Positions 44,887-53,519 of a stretch of 64,000 nucleotides of DNA are shown here, in pieces. The position numbers and the translations under genes were made by a program. Origin of the DNA: Affinundibacterium macrobrachii (lineage in GTDB: Bacteria > Pseudomonadota > Gammaproteobacteria > Burkholderiales > Burkholderiaceae_D); NCBI RefSeq assembly GCF_014652415.1, contig NZ_BMYT01000002.1, forward strand, positions 703,756 to 767,755, in the 5' to 3' direction. The notes under the pieces are model-generated. The model ran no database searches and was not told the origin of the DNA. It saw only the letters and a program-made list of their open reading frames with translations. Within the stretch, counting starts at the first letter, position 1, and every line of letters starts with the position of its first letter.

Positions 44887-46020
44887 ATGCAACTAACATC
44901 AGAACACGAAATGATCCGCGACGCCGTGCGTAGTTTTGTACAAGAACGCATCACGCCAAATGCTGCACGCTGGGATAAAGAACACCATTTCCCTGCTGAG
45001 GAATTAAAAGAACTCGCGGCCATGGGTGCCTATGGTGTTGCCGTGCCCGAAGAATTTGGTGGTGCAGGGATGGACTATTTGTCTTTGGCACTGGTGCTGG
45101 AAGAAATCGCTGCTGGTGATGGCGGTACTTCTACTGTCGTATCCGTGAATAATTGCCCGGTCTGCAGCATCGGCATGATGTATGCCAACGCAGAGCAAAA
45201 AGAACAATGGTTACGTCCTCTCGCCAGCGGCGAAAAACTCGGCGCGTTTTGTTTGACTGAACCGCATGCAGGTAGTGACGCTTCTGATTTACGTACTACC
45301 GCAAAGCGTGAAGGCGACGAATACGTGTTGAACGGCGTAAAGCAATTCATCACCAGCGGCAAGCACGCCGATGTTGCAATCGTGATGGCAGTGACTGATA
45401 AAGCCGCAGGCAAAAAAGGAATTAGCGCATTCTGGGTCGATACGAAAACGCCAGGTTATATCGTGGCCAGCCTCGAGCACAAAATGGGACAACACTCCTC
45501 CGACACCGCACAAATCTTGTTCGAAAATTGCCACATCCCTGCAGCCAATTTAATCGGTGAAGAAGGTATGGGCTACAAGATCGCTTTGTCCGGTTTGGAA
45601 GGCGGTCGCATCGGTATCGCTTCGCAATCAGTAGGTATGGCACGCGCAGCGTTCGAAGCAGCCTTAGCCTACGCCAAAGATAGGCGCACATTTGGCAAGG
45701 CTATTTTTGAACATCAAGCTGTGCAATTCCGCTTGGCGGATATGGCGACACAAATCGAAGCCGCACGCCAATTGATTTGGCATGCAGCAAGCATGAAAGA
45801 TGCAGGTAAACCATGCTTAAAAGAAGCGGCGATGGCGAAATTATTTGCATCTGAAATGGCAGAAAAAGTGTGTTCCGATGCGATTCAAATTCACGGCGGC
45901 TATGGCTATGTCAGCGACTTCCCCGTCGAACGTATTTATCGCGATGTCCGTGTATGTCAAATCTATGAAGGTAGTTCGGATATACAGAAGATTTTGATTG
46001 GCCGTGGGTTGATGGATTAA
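44887..46020 (+). CDS. Acyl-CoA dehydrogenase (short/branched-chain type)
   Basis: A 377-residue FAD-dependent dehydrogenase with the canonical C-terminal catalytic base, Glu361 in YEGSSDIQK, unlike the isovaleryl-type LiuA. Other motifs are AFCLTEPHAGSDASDL, FITSGKHADVAIVMA and QIHGGYGYVSDFPVERIYRDVRV. Butyryl-CoA, isobutyryl-CoA or 2-methylbutyryl-CoA are plausible substrates. Its place in the liu locus hints at a second branched-chain pathway or general short-chain oxidation. Confidence 0.93.
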   Translation: MQLTSEHEMIRDAVRSFVQERITPNAARWDKEHHFPAEELKELAAMGAYGVAVPEEFGGAGMDYLSLALVLEEIAAGDGGTSTVVSVNNCPVCSIGMMYANAEQKEQWLRPLASGEKLGAFCLTEPHAGSDASDLRTTAKREGDEYVLNGVKQFITSGKHADVAIVMAVTDKAAGKKGISAFWVDTKTPGYIVASLEHKMGQHSSDTAQILFENCHIPAANLIGEEGMGYKIALSGLEGGRIGIASQSVGMARAAFEAALAYAKDRRTFGKAIFEHQAVQFRLADMATQIEAARQLIWHAASMKDAGKPCLKEAAMAKLFASEMAEKVCSDAIQIHGGYGYVSDFPVERIYRDVRVCQIYEGSSDIQKILIGRGLMD

Positions 46021-46050
46021 ATTTGACGCATCGAAAACTATTTATACGTC

Positions 46051-46374
46051 ATGACAAGTAAAAACGCTGAGCTTGAGAAAGCATTATTGGAATTCGCAAC
46101 CTACTTTAAGTGTGCGCAATTAGATTCTTGTCGGCTCGTTCACTATAGTGGAGTTGGTCAGCCAAATGCAATCGACGTATCTATGTCAGATGTAGAGTCT
46201 CAAATCGTAGGGTGTTTAGCCGAAGGTTTTAAGGTGCAATGGATTGCCGAAGGTAATAGACTTTATATTGCGGTACAAGAACCCGATTGCCCAACACCAT
46301 CTTGGGAAAAAGTTTTTGCAGAAGAAGCTCTTGTAGATGTTAACGAACTTCTTAAACGAGTAGGTCTGTATTAA
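46051..46374 (+). CDS. Small acidic protein of unknown function
   Basis: A 107-residue acidic protein (SKNAELEKALLEFATYFKC at the start, EVDVNELLKRV-like end) with mixed alpha/beta pattern and no signal or membrane segment. It matches no family I can name. Its size, acidity and lone position between metabolic genes are like those of immunity proteins found elsewhere in this locus. The ribosome binding site is weak. Confidence 0.6.
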   Translation: MTSKNAELEKALLEFATYFKCAQLDSCRLVHYSGVGQPNAIDVSMSDVESQIVGCLAEGFKVQWIAEGNRLYIAVQEPDCPTPSWEKVFAEEALVDVNELLKRVGLY

Positions 46375-46451
46375 CGTTTTATTTTTTAATTCATAAACGG
46401 TATTGACAGAAGTGACTTTGCCGCTTCGACAGTAAAGAAAGATCTGAAAAA

Positions 46452-47057
46452 ATGAACAAACGCATCGAATACTGGTTTGACTACGTCTCACCTTACGCCT
46501 ACTTGACCACACAAGTGATCGAGGACTTGGCGGTTAAGTACGGCTATAGCATTGATTGGAAACCGATGTTGTTGGGCGTAGTGTTTAAGACGACCAATTC
46601 AAGCCCACTAACAATGCGCCCGCCTATTATGGCGAATTATCACCAGCATGATATGGAGCGCTCAGCTCGTTTCGCAGGTTTTCCATTTATTTTGCCGAAA
46701 CCATTTCCGATTAATACGCAAAACACCGCACGAATTTGTTTATGGATGAAAGAAGTTGCTCCACGACGTGTGGGTGAATTTACGCGTGGTGTGACCGAGG
46801 CATATTTCTCTGGCCCAGCGGGTTTGAATGACATCGCATGGTTGGCGGAATTTGTTAGTGGCATGGGCTTAGACGGCGCAGCCGCTGCGGCCGCCTGCAA
46901 AGATGAAGGCTATAAAGCCCAGTTGGCAGCAGCCTGCGAAGAGGCCGTCAGCAAAGGCGTGTTCGGCGCACCATGGGTGATCGTAGATGGCGAGCCATTC
47001 TGGGGGAATGATAGGTTGCCGCAATTAGAAAAATGGTTGGCTACAGGCGGGTTTTGA
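46452..47057 (+). CDS. 2-hydroxychromene-2-carboxylate isomerase family protein (DsbA-fold, GST-kappa-like)
   Basis: A 201-residue thioredoxin-fold protein beginning KRIEYWFDYVSPYAYL, where the Ser of SPYAY is the glutathione-activating residue in GST-kappa and HCCA isomerases. The helical insert (about 60-150) and a C-terminal GVFGAPWVIVDGEPFWGNDRL are family landmarks. It isomerises aromatic ring-cleavage intermediates in naphthalene degradation, but most homologues outside such pathways have unknown substrates; no other naphthalene genes are near. Codon choice agrees with its neighbours. Confidence 0.9.
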   Translation: MNKRIEYWFDYVSPYAYLTTQVIEDLAVKYGYSIDWKPMLLGVVFKTTNSSPLTMRPPIMANYHQHDMERSARFAGFPFILPKPFPINTQNTARICLWMKEVAPRRVGEFTRGVTEAYFSGPAGLNDIAWLAEFVSGMGLDGAAAAAACKDEGYKAQLAAACEEAVSKGVFGAPWVIVDGEPFWGNDRLPQLEKWLATGGF

Positions 47058-47061
47058 TGTT

Positions 47062-47143
47062 GTAGGGCGGGTGCAACCCGCGCCGCCATAACGTCGTGCA
47101 ACGCTAACCGACCTATGTGCGGCGCGGGTTGCACCCGCCCTAC
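47062..47143. repeat. Perfect 25-bp inverted repeat (family D, GTAGGGCGGGTGCAACCCGC type)
   Basis: The arm at 47062-47086 is the exact reverse complement of the arm at 47119-47143; a 32-bp spacer lies between. A partner copy with one intact arm and a decayed second arm is at 52015-52080. This GTAGGGCGGGTGCAACCCGC element is known by sight from intergenic regions of many beta- and gammaproteobacteria. Confidence 0.85.
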
Positions 47144-47181
47144 GAGAGAAGAGATGCGGTAAAAGCGAGATTGGAAGAGAC

Positions 47182-47577
47182 ATGAAAAAAGGCTACAAAC
47201 AATTAGTGGAAGAAGCCAACGCGCAGATCAAAACCTATAGCGTGGCAGAAGCGCAAGCCAAATTAGGCGATCCGCAAGTGCAATTCATCGACGTCCGCGA
47301 CATTCGTGAACTAGAACGCGAAGGCATCATCCCAGGAGCCTTTCACGCACCACGTGGCATGATCGAATTTTGGGTTGACCCAGATTCACCTTATTTCAAA
47401 CCTGTATTCGGCGAACAAAAAGAATTCATCCTATTCTGCGCAGCCGGCTGGCGCAGTGCCTTGACGACCAAGACGGTACAAGACATGGGCCTAGAAAACG
47501 TCGGGCACATCGACGGTGGATTTGGTGCTTGGAAAGCAGCAGGGGCGCCTACGGCGGTGAAAGAGAGGAAAGTTTGA
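47182..47577 (+). CDS. Rhodanese-like domain protein
   Basis: A 131-residue single rhodanese domain: IDVRDIRELEREGIIPGA and the active-site loop FCAAGWRSAL with Cys86, then the GHIDGGFGAWKAAG end typical of the fold. It would carry a persulfide sulfur in the cytoplasm. GGAAGAG lies just before the start. The end of the gene overlaps a TTG start of the next gene. Confidence 0.93.
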   Translation: MKKGYKQLVEEANAQIKTYSVAEAQAKLGDPQVQFIDVRDIRELEREGIIPGAFHAPRGMIEFWVDPDSPYFKPVFGEQKEFILFCAAGWRSALTTKTVQDMGLENVGHIDGGFGAWKAAGAPTAVKERKV

Positions 47578-48032
47578 CATCGGTGAATAGTTCTAGTCAG
47601 CTTATTCAAGAGATTTTAGTCGCATGGGGTTGGATTGGTATTCGTCCAGCATCCATAGTTGGCGAAAACCCATTTGGGAATTTAATCATCGAAGATGATT
47701 TGGGGACGTATTGGCGACTGTGTCCGGAAGATTGTTATTGCAAAATTGTCGCTGATTCAAAAGAACAGTTCGATCAATTGTCCGTTGACCAGTCGTTTCT
47801 CGAAGACTGGTATATGGAGTCTCTGGTCGCATCTGCGGAAGAGAAATTTGGCCCGCTATTAGACGGTAAAAAGTATCATTTTAAGATTCCAAGTATTTTG
47901 GGCGGTGAATATGCACAAAATAATTTTACTGTGCTCGATCAAATTGAGCAGATTCGATTTTCAGGTGATATCGCGCGACAGATTCATGATTTGCCTGATG
48001 GTGCGCAGATTGAATTGAAGATAGGTGATTAG
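47574..48032 (+). CDS. T6SS immunity protein Tdi1-like (DUF1851) domain protein
   Basis: A 152-residue protein beginning at TTG 47574, which overlaps the rhodanese stop TGA and has an excellent AGAGGAAAG site. The core (FGNLIIEDDLGTYWRL... PSILGGEYAQNNFTVLDQIEQIRFSGDIARQIHDLPDG) matches the T6SS Tdi1 C-terminal/DUF1851 pattern. In Agrobacterium, Tdi1 blocks the DNase effector Tde1. No effector, VgrG or PAAR gene lies nearby, so it would be an orphan immunity protein or a family member with another role. Start choice rests on the ribosome binding site. Confidence 0.75.
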   Translation: MTSVNSSSQLIQEILVAWGWIGIRPASIVGENPFGNLIIEDDLGTYWRLCPEDCYCKIVADSKEQFDQLSVDQSFLEDWYMESLVASAEEKFGPLLDGKKYHFKIPSILGGEYAQNNFTVLDQIEQIRFSGDIARQIHDLPDGAQIELKIGD

Positions 48033-48080
48033 TGTAAGCGTGTGGGCACGTGCAGACTTCCGCTTCTGAACAGCCAATGA

Positions 48081-48259
48081 TGCGGCACAGAAAATGGAAA
48101 AAGAAAGCGTTGTTGTCTGAGCGAAGCGAGTTTCAACGCTTTCCCATTTTTTGTGTCGCAGCATTGGGAACCCGAAGGGCTGTGAAGTGCGGTCGCCTTT
48201 TTTGGGTTACCTTTTTTGGCGAAACAAAAAAGGTAACTGGCTGTCGGGCCACACCCGAC
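48081..48259. repeat. Composite intergenic element of three tandem hairpins
   Basis: Hairpin 1 (48081-48160) has an imperfect 17-bp outer arm and an inner GAAAGCGTTG / CAACGCTTTC stem. Hairpin 2 pairs GTTACCTTTTTT (48206-48217) with AAAAAAGGTAAC (48226-48237). Hairpin 3 pairs GTCGGG (48243-48248) with CCCGAC (48254-48259). Short open frames across it follow the repeat and are not genes. Similar elements with the GGTAACC-TTTTTT word occur in other proteobacterial genomes. Confidence 0.7.
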
Positions 48260-48355
48260 CTGTAAAAGTTGAGATTGAATTAAAGTTGAGTCGTACCAAA
48301 GATAGGAATTGCGATGGGTCATTGCAAATGAGAATGTAGCGTGGACGCTTAGAAG

Positions 48356-48396
48356 AAACCCATCCCCACCCTAACCCTCCCCTTGAAAGGGAGGGA
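48356..48396. repeat. Single REP-like unit (family A)
   Basis: AAACCCATCCCCACCCTAA followed by CCCTCCCCTTGAAAGGGAGGG; the same family as 42654-42772 but here a single copy. It ends 43 bp before the next start. Confidence 0.7.
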
Positions 48397-48439
48397 ACTT
48401 ATCGGTATTAAAAAATTGTGAGAATAGATTAGGTAAAGC

Positions 48440-48817
48440 GTGAGTAAAACAATCTGCCCCTGTGGCACCAACAAAGAATTCAATGAATGCTGCAATCGCT
48501 ATATCAGCGGCGCAGAAGTCGCGCCAACTGCAGAAGCATTAATGCGCTCACGTTACACCGCCTACACGCTCAACGACGAGGCGTACTTGCGAGCGACGTG
48601 GGACGAAAGAACTTGCCCTCATGAACGCATCACCGATGGTGGCGGAACCAAGTGGTTAGGGTTGGAAGTAAAAAAGCACACAGCACAAGAAAAAGAAGCG
48701 ATGGTGGAATTTGTCGCGCGTTACAAAATTGGTGGCAAAGCCCATCGCTTACACGAAAAGAGTCGCTTCGTGAAATACGATGGCAAATGGTTTTATGTAG
48801 ATGGAATTTACGAATAA
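48440..48817 (+). CDS. YchJ-like protein with SEC-C zinc motif
   Basis: A 125-residue protein starting at GTG 48440. An N-terminal CPCGTNKEFNECCNRYISG gives the SEC-C-type zinc knuckle, and a following NTF2-like middle domain (LMRSRYTAYTLNDEAYLRATW... SRFVKYDGKWFYVDG) is the YchJ family arrangement. The function of YchJ is not established. GGTAAAG lies just upstream. Confidence 0.9.
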   Translation: MSKTICPCGTNKEFNECCNRYISGAEVAPTAEALMRSRYTAYTLNDEAYLRATWDERTCPHERITDGGGTKWLGLEVKKHTAQEKEAMVEFVARYKIGGKAHRLHEKSRFVKYDGKWFYVDGIYE

Positions 48818-48910
48818 AGAAATGAAAGTTCGTAGTCGTAGAGTCGCTGAAATTTGGAATTGAGAATGCATTGAGGCCTTCTCACGAGTGTTGAAGTCGA
48901 TACCTGTGAT

Positions 48911-48997
48911 CGTCATTCCCGCGAAAGCGGGAATCCATGTTCATTCGCATAAAGGGCATGAGATCCACGTGGATTCCCGCTTTCGCGGGAATGATGA
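48911..48997. repeat. REPIN-like inverted pair (family C, CATTCCCGCGAAAGCGGGAATCC type)
   Basis: The unit CGTCATTCCCGCG...CGGGAATCCATG (48911-48938) faces an inverted copy GTGGATTCCCGC...CGGGAATGATGA (48969-48997). Each arm is itself a hairpin with a GCGAAAGC-like core. This is a widespread proteobacterial repeat type. Confidence 0.85.
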
Positions 48998-49088
48998 AGA
49001 TTCTAGATGCTTGTGAGACCTTCACTAAAATAGAAGCTCTGCGCCTCAATCTTTTAAGTATTTTTTGCAGTTTTTCGGATAAAAAATT

Positions 49089-50711
49089 ATGACAACATTA
49101 GATTCTAAATTGAACCCTCGTTCCGATGATTTCAAAGCCAATGCAGCGGCGATGCAGTTGATCGTCGATGATCTCAAAGCGAAAATCGCCCAGATATCTT
49201 TGGGGGGCGGTGAAGCCGCGCGCGAAAAGCATTTGGCGCGCGGTAAGTTGCTACCGCGTGATCGCGTGCAAATGTTGCTCGATCCGGGCACGCCATTTCT
49301 CGAATTCTCGCAGTTAGCGGCGTTCAATATGTATAAAGAAAAGAACGATGCGGATGCGGCACCGAGCGCAGGTGTGATCACGGGTATTGGTCGCGTAGCT
49401 GGGCAAGAATGTGTGATCGTCTGTAACGATGCGACGGTCAAAGGCGGCACGTATTTCCCGATGACGGTGAAAAAACATTTGCGAGCACAAGAGATCGCCG
49501 AGCAAAATAATTTGCCTTGTATCTATCTCGTCGATAGCGGTGGTGCGAACTTGCCGAATCAAGATGAAGTGTTTCCAGATCGCGATCACTTCGGCCGTAT
49601 TTTCTACAACCAAGCCAATATGTCTGCCAAAGACATTCCGCAAATCGCAGTGGTGATGGGCTCTTGTACTGCGGGTGGCGCTTACGTGCCAGCGATGAGT
49701 GATGAGTCGATTATCGTCAAAGATCAAGGCACGATTTTCTTGGCGGGCCCGCCCTTGGTGAAAGCCGCGACTGGTGAAGTGGTGAGTGCGGAAGATCTGG
49801 GCGGTGGTGATGTGCATACGCGTTTGTCTGGCGTGGCAGATCATCTGGCGCAAAACGATACGCATGCATTGTCTTTGGCGCGCGGCATCGTTTCACATTT
49901 GAATCGTCACAAACCACAGACGGTGGTGTTGAAGCCAGTCGAAGAACCGAAATATCCGGCCAGTGAATTGTATGGCGTGATTCCAGTCGATACGCGCAAG
50001 CCTTTCGACGTGCGTGAAGTGATCGCCCGCATCGTTGATGGCAGCCACTTCGATGAATTTAAAGCACGTTATGGCACGACGCTGGTTTGTGGTTTTGCGC
50101 ATATTCACGGCATGCCGGTTGGTATCGTCGCCAACAACGGTATTTTGTTTTCTGAAGCCGCTTTGAAGGGCGCGCATTTCATTGAGCTGTGCTGCCAACG
50201 TAAGATCCCGCTGGTGTTCTTGCAAAACATCACTGGCTTTATGGTCGGTCGTAAATATGAAAACGAAGGTATCGCACGTAACGGTGCCAAGATGGTGACG
50301 GCGGTGGCGACGGCGAATGTCCCCAAGTTCACGGTGATTATTGGCGGTAGTTTCGGTGCGGGTAACTACGGTATGTGTGGTCGTGCCTATTCACCGCGCT
50401 TCATGTGGATGTGGCCGAATGCCCGTATTTCTGTGATGGGCGGCGAGCAAGCCGCGAGCGTGTTGGCAACCGTGCGTCGTGATGGTATCGAAGCCAAAGG
50501 TGGTAGCTGGAGCGCTGAAGAAGAGGCAGCGTTTAAACAACCGATCAAAGATCAATACGAACACCAAGGCCATCCTTACTATGCATCGGCGCGCTTGTGG
50601 GATGACGGTGTGATTGATCCAGCGGATACGCGTATGGTGTTGGGGCTGGGGTTGAGCGCAGCTTTGAATGCGCCGATTCCAGACGCTAAATTTGGCATAT
50701 TTAGGATGTAA
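49089..50711 (+). CDS. liuB: Methylcrotonyl-CoA carboxylase, carboxyltransferase (beta) subunit
   Basis: A 540-residue carboxyltransferase of usual length. N- and C-terminal crotonase-like halves are visible: [32 protein letters not shown], then [14 protein letters not shown] and [18 protein letters not shown], with [13 protein letters not shown] at the end. With the alpha subunit it carboxylates 3-methylcrotonyl-CoA to 3-methylglutaconyl-CoA, the biotin-dependent step of leucine degradation. [18 protein letters not shown] is typical of MCC rather than propionyl-CoA carboxylase. The alpha-subunit gene is 6.3 kb downstream, beyond the biotin genes. Confidence 0.95.
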   Translation: MTTLDSKLNPRSDDFKANAAAMQLIVDDLKAKIAQISLGGGEAAREKHLARGKLLPRDRVQMLLDPGTPFLEFSQLAAFNMYKEKNDADAAPSAGVITGIGRVAGQECVIVCNDATVKGGTYFPMTVKKHLRAQEIAEQNNLPCIYLVDSGGANLPNQDEVFPDRDHFGRIFYNQANMSAKDIPQIAVVMGSCTAGGAYVPAMSDESIIVKDQGTIFLAGPPLVKAATGEVVSAEDLGGGDVHTRLSGVADHLAQNDTHALSLARGIVSHLNRHKPQTVVLKPVEEPKYPASELYGVIPVDTRKPFDVREVIARIVDGSHFDEFKARYGTTLVCGFAHIHGMPVGIVANNGILFSEAALKGAHFIELCCQRKIPLVFLQNITGFMVGRKYENEGIARNGAKMVTAVATANVPKFTVIIGGSFGAGNYGMCGRAYSPRFMWMWPNARISVMGGEQAASVLATVRRDGIEAKGGSWSAEEEAAFKQPIKDQYEHQGHPYYASARLWDDGVIDPADTRMVLGLGLSAALNAPIPDAKFGIFRM

Positions 50712-50715
50712 TTTT

Positions 50716-50825
50716 AAAACCCCTCAACGCCGAGGCGCTGAGACGCAGAGTAAAACCTTAGAAGAGAGGTTTTCTCTGTTTTCGATTTTCTCAGCGCCTC
50801 TGCGTCTCGGCGTTGAGAGGTTTTT
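50716..50825. repeat. Inverted repeat with arms of CTCTGCGTCTC...GGCGTTGAG type
   Basis: The left arm (50716-50750) and right arm (50790-50825) are inverted copies around a 39-bp centre. The left arm carries an extra 8-base AGCGCCTC-type segment (as read in reverse complement). It fills nearly the whole gap between liuB and liuC, so it will sit in the polycistronic transcript. Confidence 0.75.
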
Positions 50826-50845
50826 CGTAATATGAAGGATGTAAC

Positions 50846-51628
50846 ATGTACCAAACCCTCACCCTCACGCGCGACAACAAAGTTGCCATCGTTACTCTCA
50901 ATCGTCCTGACGTACGCAATGCGTTTAATGAGACGACGATTGCTGAGATTACGCAGGTGTTTCATGAATTGAGTGGCGATAGCAGTATTCGCGCGATTGT
51001 GTTGGCGGCGAATGGTCCTGCGTTCTGCGCCGGTGCCGACCTCAATTGGATGAAAAAGATGGCTGACTATACGCATGCTGAGAACCTTGCCGATGCTGGG
51101 CAATTAGCGGCGATGTTGGCGGCGATTTATACCTGTACTAAACCCGTGGTGGCACAAGTGCAGGGCGATTGCTATGCGGGTGGCATGGGCTTAGTCGCGG
51201 CTTGTGATGTGATTGTGTCGGTCGATACCGCGCAGTTCTGCTTGAGCGAGGTCAAGCTGGGCTTAATTCCTGCCACGATTTCACCTTACGTGATTAAAGC
51301 CATGGGTGAGAATGCCGCACGTCGCTACTTTTTAACGGCGGAGCGATTCGACGCAGCGCAGGCTTTGCGTATTGGCTTCGTGCATGAAGTGGTCGCTGCT
51401 GATGCATTGAGCGTTAAAGTCGCAGAGATCGTTAAAGCGCTGGTGACGAATAGTCCGAACGCAGTTGCACAAGCTAAAGTCTTGGTGCGCGAGGTTGGTG
51501 CGCGTGAAATTACGCCAGAGTTGATTGCGAATACGGTGGAAGGAATTGCCGTGATTCGCGCCTCTGAAGAAGGACGTGAAGGTGTGCGATCTTTTCTTGA
51601 GAAGCGCAAGCCGAGTTGGTTAGTGTGA
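50846..51628 (+). CDS. liuC: Methylglutaconyl-CoA hydratase (enoyl-CoA hydratase family)
   Basis: A 260-residue crotonase-fold enzyme. The oxyanion motif AFCAGADLNWMKKM is the pattern seen in methylglutaconyl-CoA hydratases of liu clusters, and CYAGGMGLVAACDVIV and SEVKLGLIPATISPYV contain the second oxyanion glycine and active-site acid positions. It hydrates 3-methylglutaconyl-CoA to HMG-CoA. AAGGA precedes the start. It follows liuB after a 134-bp gap filled by an inverted repeat. Confidence 0.93.
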   Translation: MYQTLTLTRDNKVAIVTLNRPDVRNAFNETTIAEITQVFHELSGDSSIRAIVLAANGPAFCAGADLNWMKKMADYTHAENLADAGQLAAMLAAIYTCTKPVVAQVQGDCYAGGMGLVAACDVIVSVDTAQFCLSEVKLGLIPATISPYVIKAMGENAARRYFLTAERFDAAQALRIGFVHEVVAADALSVKVAEIVKALVTNSPNAVAQAKVLVREVGAREITPELIANTVEGIAVIRASEEGREGVRSFLEKRKPSWLV

Positions 51629-51649
51629 TCACGTATAATGGCGGGTTTT

Positions 51650-51680
51650 ACCCCCTTCCCTCGCAAGCGGGAGAGGGAAC
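51650..51680. repeat. Decayed REP-like unit (family B)
   Basis: CCCCCTTCCCTCGCAAGCGGGAGAGGGAAC resembles the unit at 44004 with an asymmetric left arm; stop of liuC is 22 bp upstream. Confidence 0.6.
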
Positions 51681-51737
51681 CAAAAACAAGTTCGTGGGAC
51701 GGGTTGCGCGCTCTCAATAGTAATAACTGGAGAATCT

Positions 51738-52019
51738 ATGCGTTATTTCCAAGTTGATTGGATACACGAAGACGAAGACTACCCAATCTCAATAATTGCT
51801 GAAATTGATGGTGAAGGCTGGGAAGTACGCAAGATAGAGTTGTTTCGAGATGGGCATAAAGGTTTTGCTGAAAATATTGAAGATGTAGGTGAAACCATGT
51901 TAGGAGAAAAACCTTGGCCCGGAATTGAAGTGATTGCGTCGGATAGTCAATTTAATGTAAAAGAATTAGTCCGTTCTGAATTCGAATCAGAGTGGTTAAA
52001 GAGGTTCGAGAATTTGTAG
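51738..52019 (+). CDS. Small DUF6881-like protein
   Basis: A 93-residue acidic protein (MRYFQVDWIHEDEDYPISIIAEID, EVRKIELFRDGHKGF). The opening strand-strand pattern W-I-H...P...EIDxxxxEVRKIEIFRDG is what I recall of DUF6881, a group often found as stand-alone or polyimmunity-like small proteins. Function unknown. TGGAG lies just upstream. It stands between liuC and bioA with repeats on both sides; its stop lies inside the family D repeat. Confidence 0.65.
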   Translation: MRYFQVDWIHEDEDYPISIIAEIDGEGWEVRKIELFRDGHKGFAENIEDVGETMLGEKPWPGIEVIASDSQFNVKELVRSEFESEWLKRFENL

Positions 52020-52080
52020 GGCGGGTGCAACCCGCGCCGGATAACGGTCGAACTACCGCGCAAGTTCCGAGTGCCCTACA
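52015..52080. repeat. Half-decayed copy of the family D inverted repeat
   Basis: The left arm TGTAGGGCGGGTGCAACCCG (from 52015) agrees with the arm at 47061; the right arm survives only as GTGCCCTACA (52071-52080). It begins within the last codons of the DUF6881-like gene. Confidence 0.7.
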
Positions 52081-52154
52081 AAAAACGTAGAACATAGATG
52101 CTGGATTAAGTCCGGTATAGCAACAAGAAATTTGAGATAAGTTTTAGGAATATT

Positions 52155-53519
52155 TTGAACGCAGTGAATACATCAGCTAGCACATCCGACTGGGTAAAAC
52201 GTAGTCTGCAAAGCGTGTGGCATCCGTGCACGCAAATGCAGCACCACGAAACCATGCCTTTGATTCCGGTCAGTCATGGCCGCGGTGCGTGGCTGGTCGA
52301 TATGGAAGGTAAGCGTTACCTCGATGGCATTAGCTCATGGTGGGTCAATCTGTTTGGTCATGCTAACCCGCGTATTAATGCCGCGCTCAAAGATCAACTC
52401 GATCAATTAGAACATGCGATGTTGGCGGGTTTTACCCATGAGCCTGTGATACGTTTATCCGAAAAATTATCAGCCTTAACTGGTGGTGTGCTAGGTCACT
52501 GCTTCTACGCATCGGATGGCGCATCCGCCACCGAAATCGCCTTGAAAATGAGTTTCCATTTTTGGCGCAATCAAGGTCAAACCGAGAAACAAGAATTTAT
52601 CTGCCTTAAAGGTAGTTACCACGGTGAGACCATAGGCGCGCTGGCCGTGACGGATGTGGCTTTGTTCCGCGATGCTTATGGACCCATGATCCGCAATGCG
52701 CATGTGGTCGCTTCACCAGATGCGCGCCAGGTGAAAGAAGGTGGGACTGCGATTGACATTGCACGTCGTGCTGCGGCGGATATGGAACGCTGCTTGCAAG
52801 AACGTGCAGGCAAAATTGCAGCGGTGATCTTAGAACCTTTGGTGCAATGCGCGACGGGTTTCGCCATGCATGATTCAGAGTATTTGCGTTTGGTACGCGC
52901 CTTGTGCGATCAGTATCAAGTGCATTTGATTGGGGATGAAATCGCGGTCGGTTGCGGTCGCACTGGCACTTTCTTCGCTTGCGAAAATGCGCAAATCTGG
53001 CCTGATTTCGTGTGCTTATCGAAGGGCATTAGCGGCGGTTATCTGCCGTTGTCTTTGGTGATGACGCGCGAAGCGATTTATCAAGGCTTTTACGATAGCG
53101 ATGTGCGTCGTGGATTTTTACATTCACATTCTTACACCGGCAATCCCTTGGCCTGCCGCGCTGCATTGGCAACCTTAGAAATTTTCGAGACGGATGATGT
53201 GTTGGCGCAAAATCGCGTGAAGGCGGCGAGCATCACTGAGGCCTTGCAGCCGCTCGCGCAGCATCATCAAGTCAAACATTTCCGTCAGCAGGGCATGATG
53301 TGGGCTTTCGATGCCGTGTTTGATGACGCCAATACCCCCGCTGCAAAAACATTCTCGCGCCGTTTCTTTACCCAGGCTTTGCAAGAAGAATTATTGTTGC
53401 GTCCAATTGGCAACACCGTGTATTTGATGCCACCGTATATTGTGAATCAAGAAGAAATAAGTATAGTTGGCGAGCGCATGCTGAAAGTCTTCAACCAAGT
53501 GATGGGAGAAGCAGCGTGA
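52155..53519 (+). CDS. bioA: Adenosylmethionine-8-amino-7-oxononanoate aminotransferase
   Basis: A 454-residue class III aminotransferase. The PLP lysine is Lys290 in [14 protein letters not shown], with [18 protein letters not shown] before it; the SAM-specific opening [11 protein letters not shown] and the [17 protein letters not shown] motif identify BioA. It makes 7,8-diaminopelargonic acid (DAPA) with S-adenosylmethionine as amino donor. It starts at TTG, with TAGGAAT upstream. Its stop overlaps the bioF GTG by four bases, so the two are translationally coupled. Confidence 0.95.
   Translation: MNAVNTSASTSDWVKRSLQSVWHPCTQMQHHETMPLIPVSHGRGAWLVDMEGKRYLDGISSWWVNLFGHANPRINAALKDQLDQLEHAMLAGFTHEPVIRLSEKLSALTGGVLGHCFYASDGASATEIALKMSFHFWRNQGQTEKQEFICLKGSYHGETIGALAVTDVALFRDAYGPMIRNAHVVASPDARQVKEGGTAIDIARRAAADMERCLQERAGKIAAVILEPLVQCATGFAMHDSEYLRLVRALCDQYQVHLIGDEIAVGCGRTGTFFACENAQIWPDFVCLSKGISGGYLPLSLVMTREAIYQGFYDSDVRRGFLHSHSYTGNPLACRAALATLEIFETDDVLAQNRVKAASITEALQPLAQHHQVKHFRQQGMMWAFDAVFDDANTPAAKTFSRRFFTQALQEELLLRPIGNTVYLMPPYIVNQEEISIVGERMLKVFNQVMGEAA

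Noticed and set aside
46452..47057. Naphthalene-degradation gene (nahD)
   Set aside because: The family fits, but no other aromatic ring-cleavage gene is in the window, so pathway membership is unsupported.
48050..48339. Short overlapping frames (71, 62 and 97 codons) on both strands
   Set aside because: They run through the three-hairpin element and owe their openness to the repeat.
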